This document shows positions 56,070 to 64,000 of a stretch of 64,000 nt of DNA, piece by piece. Below the pieces are notes generated by a model. It was not told the origin of the DNA. It ran no database searches and saw only the letters and a program-made list of their open reading frames with translations. Source of the DNA: an uncultured SAR86 cluster bacterium (GTDB taxonomy: Bacteria; Pseudomonadota; Gammaproteobacteria; Magnimaribacterales; AG-339-G14); contig CABZJI010000003.1 in NCBI GenBank assembly GCA_902526045.1, positions 1-64,000 of the forward strand. The letters are read 5' to 3'. Within the stretch, counting starts at the first letter, position 1. Each line of letters starts with the position of its first letter. The translations under genes were made by a program, and so were the position numbers.

Positions 56070-57041
56070 ATGAAAACTAAAATTACTGAACTATTTGATA
56101 TTGAGCACCCAATTATTCAAGGTGGGATGCATTATGTTGGTTTTGCTGAGTTAGCTGCAGCAGTTTCGAATGCAGGGGGGTTGGGAATAATTACCGGACT
56201 TACCCAAGGTACTCCAGAAAAGTTAGCAAATGAAATAGCTAAATGTAAGGATATGACCGATAAACCTTTTGGTGTGAATTTAACTTTTCTACCTTCGTTA
56301 ACACCGCCAGACTACCCAGGCCTTATTAAAGTTATTATTGAAGGTGGAGTTAAAATAGTAGAAACAGCTGGAAGGAGTCCTGCTGAATATATGCCTGCCT
56401 TAAAAGATGCTGGAATTAAAGTTATTCATAAGTGCACATCGGTAAGACATTCTTTAAAGGCACAAAGTGTTGGATGTGATGCCATTTCAGTTGATGGATT
56501 TGAATGTGGAGGACATCCAGGTGAGGATGATATTCCTAATTTTATTTTGTTACCAAGAGCTGCTGATGAGTTAGAAATTCCTTTTGTAGCATCTGGAGGA
56601 ATGGCGGATGCCAGAAGCCTAGTTGCGGCAATGGCCTTAGGTGCAGAAGGCATGAATATGGGAACAAGGTTCATAGCAACTGAAGATGCTCCTGTTCATG
56701 AAAACGTTAAAAAAGCTATTGTGAATGCAACTGAGTTAGATACAAGATTGATTATGAGATCTCTTACAAATACCGAAAGGGTGCTAACAAATCCCGCAGT
56801 TGATAGATTGATGGAAAAAGAAAAAGCACTTGGAGAAAAGTTAACTTTCTCCGATATTGTTGATGAAGTTGCAGGAGTTTATCCCACAATCATGATGGAT
56901 GGTGATATGGATGCAGGAGCTTGGTCTTGTGGTATGGTTGCAGGCCTTGTTTATGATATCCCTAGCGTAAAAGAACTCATAGATAGAATAATGAGTGAAG
57001 CTGAAGAAATAATTCAATCCAAACTCAAACAAGCTGTCTAA
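56070..57041 (+). CDS. Nitronate monooxygenase family protein (paralogue 2)
   Basis: A 323-aa FMN TIM-barrel: HPIIQGGMHYVGFAELAAAVSNAGGLGIITGL, PFGVNLTFLPS, DGFECGGHPGEDDI with the catalytic His, and FVASGGMADARSLVAAMALGAEGMNMGTRF. This is the complete class I NMO/FabK-like pattern, unlike the paralogue at 52.5 kb. A DUF1330 gene overlaps by 1 nt. Close NMO relatives remove toxic nitronates or act on 2-enoyl thioesters. Confidence 0.85.
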   Translation: MKTKITELFDIEHPIIQGGMHYVGFAELAAAVSNAGGLGIITGLTQGTPEKLANEIAKCKDMTDKPFGVNLTFLPSLTPPDYPGLIKVIIEGGVKIVETAGRSPAEYMPALKDAGIKVIHKCTSVRHSLKAQSVGCDAISVDGFECGGHPGEDDIPNFILLPRAADELEIPFVASGGMADARSLVAAMALGAEGMNMGTRFIATEDAPVHENVKKAIVNATELDTRLIMRSLTNTERVLTNPAVDRLMEKEKALGEKLTFSDIVDEVAGVYPTIMMDGDMDAGAWSCGMVAGLVYDIPSVKELIDRIMSEAEEIIQSKLKQAV

Positions 57042-57460
57042 TGAAGTTTGAAAATAAAGTAATGCCAAATGATGATCAGATGGCAGAATTTCTTGAGCCT
57101 GGAAATAATGAACCAATTTATATGGTTAATCTTCTCAAGTTCAAGGATAAGGCAGAATATCCAGATAAGAGAGAGACGGACTTATCAGGCAAAGAAGCTT
57201 ATGCAATATATTCAAAAGAGGTACAACATCATCTAGCCAAAGTAGGAGCTAAAGGTATTTTTGGAGCTGAAGTTAAGAGATTGATGCTCGGTGAAGTAGA
57301 AGAGCTTTGGGATTCTGTTGCGATAGCTAAATATCCAAATAGAAAAGCAATGTTAGATATGATTTCTGATCCAGATTATATAAAAAGCGCTCAACACAGA
57401 GTTGCTGGATTAGAAGGACAGCTAAACATTGAAACAGTTATTCCTTCAGAAATTGACTAA
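57041..57460 (+). CDS. DUF1330 family protein
   Basis: A 139-aa ferredoxin-like alpha/beta-barrel protein: IYMVNLLKFKDKAEYP, AYAIYSKEVQHHLAKVGAKGIFGAEV, WDSVAIAKYPNRKAMLDMISDPDYIKSAQHRVAGL. The family is dimeric and of unknown activity; it is often beside detoxification enzymes. It is coupled to the NMO gene (1-nt overlap), suggesting a shared pathway. The next gene starts inside its end. Confidence 0.78.
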   Translation: MKFENKVMPNDDQMAEFLEPGNNEPIYMVNLLKFKDKAEYPDKRETDLSGKEAYAIYSKEVQHHLAKVGAKGIFGAEVKRLMLGEVEELWDSVAIAKYPNRKAMLDMISDPDYIKSAQHRVAGLEGQLNIETVIPSEID

Positions 57461-58418
57461 CCTCAAAAAAGCATCCCTATTCTCATTAGTAGTAATAATT
57501 CTATTCTCTTGTGGGGGTGGAGGTGATGGAGGTATTGAGCCACCATCTGATGGAGGAAATCCTATAAGTAATTCAGGCTCATCAAATTCTTCAAGTTGTA
57601 CTCCAAATACCATAACAACTCCGAATATTTCCTTTTCAAGATCTCTTGATCCTTTAACTCAACCACAATCAAGTAACCAATACCCTCCTTATGACAAAAT
57701 TATTGACTACGAAGGAATAATTTTTGCAGGAATGGATGATGTAAGTAATGATTTTGTGTACAAAGTTACTCAAACATACAGAGAGCTTCTGGGTGGAGAT
57801 AACGGTATGAAATCATCTTGGACTGCAGATCTTATTAATAAGATGGACGATAAGAGTGTTCTTCAGAGGATTATATACGGCGAATACGATGACTATTCTG
57901 GAGATCGAGCATTTGATGAAAGAAATTATCCAGGATTTGATAATACTCATGATAATAATCCGAACGTTGACGTAATAGGGGAGAGTAAACCTATTGATAA
58001 ATCTGGCCAAGTTAATGAAGTCATAGAACATATTCTTCATACAATTACTGTCCTTGGATTTAATTATATATTTCCAGAAAAGTATTCTTATACAAATGCA
58101 TGTTCAGATGTTTATTTAGCAATGCAAGAAGCTATTTCTAAAGGCTATTATGATGTTTCATCATATGATGACATTAAAAATGATTCCGAGATTTATGGAA
58201 GGATAATTGTTCAGGAATTTGCTTACTGGATGATTATTACTGGATGGGATATCAAGAAAGATCTTCTTCCAAATTCTGCACCTGAGTGGACAATTAATAG
58301 CGCAACAGAAATGCAATCTCTCTTACCTTTATCTCATGCATTGTATGAAGAAACGGTAAAGGATATATTAAAAAATCCTACTTCAGAATTTTTACTTAAT
58401 CTATTTCCAAGATCTTAA
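57429..58418 (+). CDS. Predicted lipoprotein with poly-Gly stretch, unknown function
   Basis: A 329-aa frame with TTG 57429 as start (AAGGA about 10 nt upstream) or TTG 57453, which gives the cleaner lipoprotein signal MTNLKKASLFSLVVIILFSC. The lipobox Cys is followed by GGGGDGG and a low-complexity Ser/Asn linker, typical of surface lipoproteins. The folded part has EHILHTITVLGFNYIFPEKY, an E/H-rich helix that may bind metal, and EFAYWMIITGWDIKKD. I do not recognise the family. It overlaps DUF1330 by 32 nt or 8 nt depending on the start. Confidence 0.65.
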   Translation: MKQLFLQKLTNLKKASLFSLVVIILFSCGGGGDGGIEPPSDGGNPISNSGSSNSSSCTPNTITTPNISFSRSLDPLTQPQSSNQYPPYDKIIDYEGIIFAGMDDVSNDFVYKVTQTYRELLGGDNGMKSSWTADLINKMDDKSVLQRIIYGEYDDYSGDRAFDERNYPGFDNTHDNNPNVDVIGESKPIDKSGQVNEVIEHILHTITVLGFNYIFPEKYSYTNACSDVYLAMQEAISKGYYDVSSYDDIKNDSEIYGRIIVQEFAYWMIITGWDIKKDLLPNSAPEWTINSATEMQSLLPLSHALYEETVKDILKNPTSEFLLNLFPRS

Positions 58419-58420
58419 AT

Positions 58421-58909
58421 TTGGAATTAATTGATTTAAAGATTGATCAAGACATAGAAATCATCTCATCATTCTACGAAATTAATCAACAGCAAGTTCC
58501 TAAAGTTGGATCTGTATCTTTAGAAGAATTTATAGAATTAATCAAAATATCAGATATTTCTTATGGAATTATAAAGAAGGGTATATGCCTAGGTTTTGTT
58601 ATCTGTCTTAGAGAAAACACTAAATATCAATCTATAAATTATAAATTTTTTCAAAAGAGACATAAAAGTTTTTTTTATATTGATAGGATTGCAATAGAAA
58701 GTAAATCTCAGTCTTCAGGTATCGGAAGTATTCTCTATAAGAAATTATTATCATTTAAAGAAAATATTAATATCCCGATATGTGCAGAGGTAAATATTGA
58801 TCCACCAAATGACCTATCAATTTACTTTCATAAAAAACATGGCTTTTCTAAAATCATTGAAAGCACCATAAAAGAAGGGTATTCGGTTGTTTATATGGAA
58901 ATAGAATGA
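58421..58909 (+). CDS. GNAT family N-acetyltransferase
   Basis: A 162-aa protein with the GNAT acetyl-CoA loop in DRIAIESKSQSSGIGSILYKKL and the C-terminal FHKKHGFSKI motif. The start is TTG at 58421, 2 nt after the lipoprotein stop. The acetyl acceptor is unknown. Confidence 0.75.
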   Translation: MELIDLKIDQDIEIISSFYEINQQQVPKVGSVSLEEFIELIKISDISYGIIKKGICLGFVICLRENTKYQSINYKFFQKRHKSFFYIDRIAIESKSQSSGIGSILYKKLLSFKENINIPICAEVNIDPPNDLSIYFHKKHGFSKIIESTIKEGYSVVYMEIE

Positions 58910-58987
58910 TTTTTATTACTTTACATAATATATATTATACGAATGTTTACTATAGGTTTAATCTAATAAAAATCCTGTATGGAAAGA

Positions 58988-59989
58988 CTAATTAATTGCT
59001 ACGTTCAATGAATTAACTACTTTTCCCTTATTTGAGGTAAGTTCCATAATAACTTCGTTTTCAAATATACGAATAACACCAAAATTGGCTTTTCTGTAGG
59101 TTGAACCTATCCTGAGTGGACCTTTCTCTTCTGTATTAAATGGTATTGGCAGATTCAATGAACTTGATGTGAATTCGTAAATATCATTATCATCTTCAGT
59201 CTTAAATCGATAAAAACCACCTCTATGCCTATCTCCAGAAAGTATTAAAAGATTAGATACATTAGATTCGTCTATGAGTTTAAAGAGTCTTTCTCTTTCT
59301 AAAGGAAATTTATCCCATGATTCCCATCCATGCCCTAAACTTAAAATCTGCAAACTAGATAAAATGATTTTTATATCGCTGTCTTCTTTCAACTTGCCCT
59401 TAAGCCAATGCCATTGTTTTTTCCCTAATAATGTCTTATTGGGATCGAAATCTTGTATATATCTCTCTTTTCCTTCTTTATTAAATTCATCTGTTAATTT
59501 CCATTCAGATTTAAAGGATCTATTATCTAAAAATATTAAATGAACCTTAAGACCATTTTTTTTGATTATTTTGTCGAAATATAGACCATCTCTTTGCCTG
59601 CGTGGATCGTTAGAAGGAATTCGCCAAGTTTCTAAGAAAAGTTCTTTTGCATTATCTTTGTGACGATAATCAGAACCGCCATCATTTAATCCGAAATCAT
59701 GATCATCCCAAATGAATTCTGCACTTACTTTACTTAAAAAATCTTCTAAATTATTGTATTGCTGTTTATAAGTTCTAATAAGTTTATCTAATTCTCCATC
59801 TTCTTGATCTCCATAGACGTTATCTCCAATAAACATAAATAAATCCAATTCTTTCATTTCTATGGTCTTGAGAATAGCCATGCTTCTGTCTTGATGAAGA
59901 CAAGAGCCAAAACCTAAACTAAGTATCTCTTTAGTTGAATACAAATTGATTGAAATAAAAAAAAGAAAAAGAAAATGAATAATTTTCAT
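58988..59989 (-). CDS. PhoD-like metallophosphatase (alkaline phosphatase D family)
   Basis: A 333-aa secreted protein (signal MKIIHFLFLFFISINLYS). PhoD motifs: LGFGSCLHQD, DLFMFIGDNVYGDQ (the metal-binding Asp), FIWDDHDFGLNDGG and LILSGDRHRGGFY. Such enzymes use Fe3+/Ca2+ and release phosphate from phosphodiesters or monoesters in the periplasm. It is the only minus-strand gene in the 51-63.8 kb block apart from infA at its edge. It may serve phosphate scavenging; no Pho box was identified. Confidence 0.87.
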   Translation of the reverse strand: MKIIHFLFLFFISINLYSTKEILSLGFGSCLHQDRSMAILKTIEMKELDLFMFIGDNVYGDQEDGELDKLIRTYKQQYNNLEDFLSKVSAEFIWDDHDFGLNDGGSDYRHKDNAKELFLETWRIPSNDPRRQRDGLYFDKIIKKNGLKVHLIFLDNRSFKSEWKLTDEFNKEGKERYIQDFDPNKTLLGKKQWHWLKGKLKEDSDIKIILSSLQILSLGHGWESWDKFPLERERLFKLIDESNVSNLLILSGDRHRGGFYRFKTEDDNDIYEFTSSSLNLPIPFNTEEKGPLRIGSTYRKANFGVIRIFENEVIMELTSNKGKVVNSLNVAIN

Positions 59990-60087
59990 TAAATGATCAT
60001 AGACGATAAGGGAAAATAGTAAATTGAAAACTGCTTTAATTTATTAAAAAAAATAACTTATACTTAATTCTTACTAAGGAGAAAATT

Positions 60088-60459
60088 ATGGAAATGATAA
60101 TAGGATTTACTTTGCTATTAGCCCTATTTCAAATTTGGCTTATACCAATGATGTTGAATTCGAAAAACGTAAATTGGCAACTTTCTAATAGAGATAATGA
60201 ACCTGAACATCCGCCCTCTTTAATGCTTTCTAGAGCTACGAAGGCAAAAGATAACTTAAAAGAAACCCTTCCAATTTTTCTTATCTTAGCTGTATGGTCT
60301 ATTGCTGCTGGAGAAGATATTAGCGGTCTAGCAATGTGGTGGTTAATATTAAGGATAGCTCATGGAGCTTTATACATGGCTGGTATAGGTATCATAAGAA
60401 CTCTTGTTTGGCTTCCTTCGATAATCATTCTTATTATGATGACATTAGCATTAATTTAA
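60088..60459 (+). CDS. MAPEG family membrane protein
   Basis: A 123-aa integral membrane protein with four hydrophobic segments and the MAPEG pattern: RATKAKDNLKETLPIFLILAVW and LRIAHGALYMAGIGIIRTLVW. The family has membrane glutathione transferase/peroxidase activity. A strong AAGGAGA Shine-Dalgarno precedes ATG, and TATACT at 60059-60064 may be a -10. It leads the second dehalogenase, sulfatase and GST genes. Confidence 0.85.
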   Translation: MEMIIGFTLLLALFQIWLIPMMLNSKNVNWQLSNRDNEPEHPPSLMLSRATKAKDNLKETLPIFLILAVWSIAAGEDISGLAMWWLILRIAHGALYMAGIGIIRTLVWLPSIIILIMMTLALI

Positions 60460-60462
60460 AAA

Positions 60463-61323
60463 ATGTATCCGAAAAAATATATCAAAATTAAAGGGAAAGA
60501 AATGGCTTATGTTGACGAAGGTCAAGGAGATCCCATAGTTTTTTTACATGGAAATCCAACATCTTCTTATTTGTGGAGAAATATTGCTCCTCATGTGGAA
60601 GGATTAGGACGAATAGTAATTCCTGATCTTATTGGTATGGGAGACTCAGAGAAACTGGATAATGTAGATGATCCAGGTTACAAATATCATGGGCAGTATG
60701 ATTATTTGACTTCTTTATTGGAAGAAATAGATCTTGGAAATAATATTCATTTAGTTATCCATGATTGGGGATCTGCCATGGGTTTTCAATTTGCGAGAGA
60801 AAATTCTGAGAGAATTAAATCCATAACTTTTATGGAAGCAATTGTAATGCCAATGGTTTGGAATCAATGGCCCGAAATGGCAAGAAAGATCTTTGGTCTT
60901 TATAGATCTGAAGCAGGTGAAGAACTAATTCTTGAGAAGAATTATTTCGTAGAGAAGATTTTATTTTTAGATGCACCAAATCTTTCTGAAGATGATAAAA
61001 ATGAATATAGAAGACCTTTTGTTAAAAATGGTGAGGATAGACGCCCTACTCTCACTTGGCCAAGACAAATTCCTCTAGAGGGAGAGCCTCCTGAAGTTGT
61101 TGATGAAGTACAAAAAAATGCAAATTTTCACAAAGATTCTCATACTCCTAAACTTTTTATTAATGCTGATCCAGGATCAATCCTTATTGGTGATCAGAGA
61201 GAATTTGTCAGAAGCTGGAAAAATCTTACAGAAGTAACAGTAAAAGGAAATCACTTTATTCAGGAAACTTCTCCTGATCAAATAGGAAAGAATTTAGCTA
61301 ACTTTTTAGAATCAATTGGATAA
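60463..61323 (+). CDS. Haloalkane dehalogenase (subfamily II, DhaA/LinB-type)
   Basis: Hydrolyses haloalkanes to alcohol plus halide. In the 286-aa protein the full catalytic pentad can be read: Asn31 (HGNPTSSYLWRN), nucleophile Asp101 and halide-binding Trp102 (HDWGSAMGF), Glu125 (FMEAIVMP) and His264 (GNHFIQE). Positions closely match DhaA (N41, D106, W107, E130, H272). Length is also right (293 aa in DhaA). It starts 3 nt after MAPEG, and its end overlaps the sulfatase by 8 nt. Confidence 0.92.
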   Translation: MYPKKYIKIKGKEMAYVDEGQGDPIVFLHGNPTSSYLWRNIAPHVEGLGRIVIPDLIGMGDSEKLDNVDDPGYKYHGQYDYLTSLLEEIDLGNNIHLVIHDWGSAMGFQFARENSERIKSITFMEAIVMPMVWNQWPEMARKIFGLYRSEAGEELILEKNYFVEKILFLDAPNLSEDDKNEYRRPFVKNGEDRRPTLTWPRQIPLEGEPPEVVDEVQKNANFHKDSHTPKLFINADPGSILIGDQREFVRSWKNLTEVTVKGNHFIQETSPDQIGKNLANFLESIG

Positions 61324-62887
61324 AAGATTAAGGTTTACACTTCTCTGTTTCCTTTTTTTTTCTAATTTTATTTTTCCATATGAAAAACCAAATATCGTTA
61401 TTATCGTTTCTGATGATTTAGGTTGGGGCGATGTTTCATACCATGAAAGCATTATTCCAACTCCGAACATAGATAGGTTCGTAAAAGAAGGTTTGGAGTT
61501 AAATAGATTCTATTCAAATCCAATATGTAGTCCTACAAGAGCATCCTTAATGACAGGGCTAGAAGCATATTCTGTTGGTATTCTAAGACCAATTAGTAAT
61601 CCTTCCACAAGTCCTGTGGGACTGCCACTTGAGTACAAAATACTGCCTGAGTATTTCAAAGATGCCGGATACCAGACTTCTTTAGTTGGAAAATGGCACT
61701 TAGGAATGAACTCTAGAGAATATTTACCAGGTCAAAGAGGTTTTGATACAACCTATGGTTTTATGAATGGAGGTATTGATTACTTTAACCACACGATGTC
61801 AGGAAGACTTGATTGGCATAAAAATGGTGTGCCTTTAAGAGAAGAAGGTTATTCAACAGACCTAATTGCAAACGAAGCAATAAAAGTCATTCAAAATAAA
61901 CATAATAATAAACCTTTACTCTTATATGTTGCTTTCAATGCTCCCCACACCCCTATTCAAGCTCCTTATGAGAATATAGAAAATTTTGAATATATTGATG
62001 ATCCAAAAGAAAGAATTTATGCAGCAAATATAAGTATTCTTGATAAACAAATTGGGAGAATCATCGATAGCATAAAAGATGAAAAGCTTTCGTCAAATAC
62101 CTTGGTACTTTTTTTCAGTGACAATGGTCCTGTCTTTGACATTGATCCGATCGGAGCGGTCGTTGTTCCAGAATTATTGAATGCTAAAGGAAGTAGTGGA
62201 GGATTAAAAGGTAGTAAAGGTTCTGCATATGAGGGAGGTATAAGGGTTCCAGCATTTATGTTGTGGGAAGGTAAATTTAAAAATGAATCTTCAGATCAGT
62301 TTTTTTTCATCCAAGATGTCTTGCCAACTTTATTGAGTGCTGCCGAAATTGATTATGAAAATAGTCTTTTTGAAGGCACCAGTAGATGGGATTCTTTGCA
62401 TCAACGAACAGTTGATAAGCCACAAAATTCAGTTTTAGCTTCCAGTGTAGCTTTTGAGGAAATTGCCTTATTCAATGAAGAATGGAAGCTTTATTTTAAA
62501 AAAGGTCCTGCTGGAAGTAATTCAATAAATTATTATGAATTATTTAATATCATAGAGGACCCACTTGAAGAGTATGATTTATCTAAAGATTATCCTGATA
62601 TTTTTGATCGAATGAGGGAAACTCTCAATAAAATTCCCAAACGAAATCTACAAGGATATCCTGATGCAAGTTATCTTTATCTTCATGGGGATAGGATGTT
62701 ATCAGAAGAAAGTGGAACCCCTTGGTTAAATTACGATTTTGAAGTAATAGAAAAGCCCTCTCCTTTTACCGGAACTCTTATATTCATATGGATTTTATTG
62801 TTAGCAAATAAAACCTATGCAATTTTATTCATCTCTTTGGCGATTCTCATAATCTATTTAATTAGGAAAAAAATAAAACGTGGATAA
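61316..62887 (+). CDS. Type I sulfatase with C-terminal membrane anchor
   Basis: Removes sulphate from an organic ester. The 523-aa protein has a signal peptide (RFTLLCFLFFSNFIF), metal Asp pair in VSDDLGWGD (33-34), the formylglycine motif CSPTRASLMTG at Cys71, GKWHLG, FSDNGP and GLKGSKGSAYEGGIRVP. The C-terminus has a hydrophobic stretch (TLIFIWILLLANKTYAILFISLAILIIYL) and a basic tail, so it may be membrane-bound. TTG start. A formylglycine-generating enzyme must be encoded elsewhere. The substrate is probably an algal sulphated compound (inference). Confidence 0.9.
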   Translation: MDKRLRFTLLCFLFFSNFIFPYEKPNIVIIVSDDLGWGDVSYHESIIPTPNIDRFVKEGLELNRFYSNPICSPTRASLMTGLEAYSVGILRPISNPSTSPVGLPLEYKILPEYFKDAGYQTSLVGKWHLGMNSREYLPGQRGFDTTYGFMNGGIDYFNHTMSGRLDWHKNGVPLREEGYSTDLIANEAIKVIQNKHNNKPLLLYVAFNAPHTPIQAPYENIENFEYIDDPKERIYAANISILDKQIGRIIDSIKDEKLSSNTLVLFFSDNGPVFDIDPIGAVVVPELLNAKGSSGGLKGSKGSAYEGGIRVPAFMLWEGKFKNESSDQFFFIQDVLPTLLSAAEIDYENSLFEGTSRWDSLHQRTVDKPQNSVLASSVAFEEIALFNEEWKLYFKKGPAGSNSINYYELFNIIEDPLEEYDLSKDYPDIFDRMRETLNKIPKRNLQGYPDASYLYLHGDRMLSEESGTPWLNYDFEVIEKPSPFTGTLIFIWILLLANKTYAILFISLAILIIYLIRKKIKRG

Positions 62888-63797
62888 ATCAGGAAAACAA
62901 AGTTTTAAAGTTATTGATACTGATGAAAAATGGATTCTTTATCATAATTGTTTTTCGCTTTGTTCTCGTAAAGTTCGATTGTGCCTTGAAGAATTGGAAA
63001 TAGAATATAAACAGGAACATATTGATTTAATAGAAACTGGTAAATACGAAGTTGCCTCTAAAAATTTTTTAAAAATCAATCCTGGTGCGACTGTCCCAGT
63101 CTTACTTCATGAAGGTTATCCAATCTATGAATCTCATGAACAAATTTACTATCTAACTAAAGAGTCTTCTTCAAGTTTTATTATTCCTGCCAACGAAAAA
63201 GATAAAGATTTAATGGACTATTGGGTTAAAAAGTCTTCTATGGTCGGAGATCCAATGGAAAATCAAGATACTTATGCAGGAAACTGTATAGGTGCATTGA
63301 CGTTCCCACTTTTTGCTTCAATGATTAAATATATAAATATCAATAAAATACTTGTTGGCTTGATAAATCATCCTTTAAAAATAAGGGTTTTCCTTTTTAT
63401 TATTCTAAAGACATTTGGATATAAAGCTTTTTCGAGTGGTTCTCCTATAAGAAGGTTAATCAAAAGATCATTAAAGAATATTAATAATCATCTCCATGAA
63501 CTAAATAATCATTTAAAGACAAAAGAAGAAGATTGGATTATCAATAATGCGTTTACCCTAGCAGACATCAGTTGGGCAGTTATTCTTCATAGAATTGAAG
63601 AAGTCGGCTGGGACGAAATATTATTCAGAGATAAGCCCTTTCTTGAAGATTATTACAAAAAGGTGAAAGATAAAAAAAGTTTTATAAGTTCAATCATCAA
63701 CTATGACCATGAAATATTGGATAAAGGTAAAACAATTCTAAAATTAAAGATAAAAGAAGATCAAAACCTTAAATCACTTTTTAAAGAATTTTTCTGA
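62880..63797 (+). CDS. Glutathione S-transferase family protein
   Basis: A 305-aa protein starting GTG 62880, overlapping the sulfatase by 8 nt. The N-terminal domain shows YHNCFSLCSRKVRLCLEELEIEY (catalytic Ser/Cys region), NPGATVPVLLHEGYPIYESHEQIYYL, and the C-terminal helical domain ends with FTLADISWAVILHRIEEVGW. It is the third soluble GST in the window and ends the operon before a terminator. A long insert at about residues 130-190 resembles larger GDAP1-like GSTs. Confidence 0.82.
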   Translation: MDKSGKQSFKVIDTDEKWILYHNCFSLCSRKVRLCLEELEIEYKQEHIDLIETGKYEVASKNFLKINPGATVPVLLHEGYPIYESHEQIYYLTKESSSSFIIPANEKDKDLMDYWVKKSSMVGDPMENQDTYAGNCIGALTFPLFASMIKYININKILVGLINHPLKIRVFLFIILKTFGYKAFSSGSPIRRLIKRSLKNINNHLHELNNHLKTKEEDWIINNAFTLADISWAVILHRIEEVGWDEILFRDKPFLEDYYKKVKDKKSFISSIINYDHEILDKGKTILKLKIKEDQNLKSLFKEFF

Positions 63798-63807
63798 GTT
63801 TTTAATT

Positions 63808-63842
63808 AAAAAAAATACCCGAATCAATCGGGTATTTTTTAA
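63808..63842. terminator. Bidirectional intrinsic terminator
   Basis: AAAAAATACCCGA-ATCAA-TCGGGTATTTTTT is a stem of at least 8 GC/AT pairs with A and T tracts on opposite sides. It stops the GST operon on the plus strand and the partial minus-strand gene that follows. Confidence 0.85.
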
Positions 63843-63853
63843 TAAATCTACTC

Positions 63854-64000
63854 TTATCTTTCGTTTGGATAAGCTTTTACAAATTGGGCCATCCTTGTTT
63901 GAACATTTGTTCTTATGTCCTCTACCTCGTTGAGATAAGTCTGATAAGCACTTGAACTAAAGGCAGTCTTCATCGAATCAGTAAGTTCTGTCATTGAAGT
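63854..64000 (-). CDS. C-terminal end of an unidentified protein (partial)
   Basis: The minus strand from the window edge to TAA at 63854-63856 is open for 48 codons, ending FVKAYPNER. The protein is helical-looking and hydrophilic (TELTDSMKTAFSSSAYQTY, EDIRTNVQTRMAQ). The terminator lies just beyond its stop. The family cannot be told from this fragment. Confidence 0.6.
   Translation of the reverse strand, partial: TSMTELTDSMKTAFSSSAYQTYLNEVEDIRTNVQTRMAQFVKAYPNER

Noticed and set aside
1-64000. CRISPR arrays, insertion sequences, prophage, integrons or attachment sites
   Set aside because: No direct repeat arrays, transposase or integrase motifs, or tRNA-flanked direct repeats were seen; the only tRNA is followed by a normal chromosomal gene.

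Overview
The window reads as a gene-dense, low-GC (by eye about one third G+C) chromosome segment from a Gammaproteobacterium. Several gene blocks are typical of that class: gap-nqrABCDEF-apbE-nqrM beside mfd/csiV, lolCD-msbA/lpxK-kdsB, icd-clpS-clpA-infA, a 530-residue isocitrate lyase, nfuA, sbcB and DUF1285. Very short intergenic gaps, many 1-20 nt overlaps, frequent TTG starts, a Na+-pumping NQR, and many acyl-CoA dehydrogenases, glutathione S-transferases, haloalkane dehalogenases and a sulfatase point to a streamlined marine lineage such as SAR86. That placement is an inference; no rRNA gene is present to test it. I see no phage, insertion sequence, CRISPR array or plasmid signature.

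Layout. 0-9 kb: mixed metabolic genes. These are a VOC dioxygenase-like protein read in frame with an upstream flavin-hydroxylase fragment, a methyltransferase broken by an in-frame stop, thymidine kinase, a GST, an amidase, an ADP-ribosylglycohydrolase/ribokinase pair, an alpha/beta hydrolase lipoprotein, an SDR-like protein, DUF2237 and a small YcaR/Trm112-like protein. 9-10 kb: tRNA-Ser(UGA), a LOG-family gene and a 319-nt gap holding a likely structured RNA that ends in a strong terminator just before trpS. 10-15 kb: trpS, an unknown gene, an MFS transporter, a 2,4-dienoyl-CoA-reductase-like SDR and an aldehyde dehydrogenase. 15-22.7 kb: an envelope operon, lolC/E-lolD, an msbA-lpxK gene fusion, kdsB, murB, a LysE exporter and DUF1285.

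22.7-34 kb: electron-transfer flavoprotein genes (ETF-QO divergent from etfBA), nfuA, sbcB, csiV, an mfd that appears to lack domain D3, and two acyl-CoA dehydrogenases that would feed ETF. 34-43 kb: a long-form GAPDH followed by the complete Na+-NQR operon with its flavin transferase (apbE) and its maturation factor (nqrM, absent from the ORF track). 43-51 kb: aceA, purB and mnmA on the minus strand, then icd, clpS, clpA and infA. aceA and icd together mark the isocitrate branch point between the glyoxylate shunt and the TCA cycle.

51-64 kb is the most accessory-looking part. It has two GSTs, two nitronate-monooxygenase-like flavoproteins (one lacking the usual His), two haloalkane dehalogenases of different subfamilies, an MBL-fold hydrolase, DUF1330, a poly-Gly lipoprotein of unknown function, GNAT, a PhoD-like phosphatase, MAPEG and a membrane-anchored sulfatase. 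This looks like a locus for detoxifying or using xenobiotics, organohalogens or organosulfates. The most notable items are the MsbA-LpxK fusion, the unidentified RNA before trpS, the in-frame hydroxylase/VOC junction at the window edge, the shortened Mfd and the dehalogenase-rich cluster.
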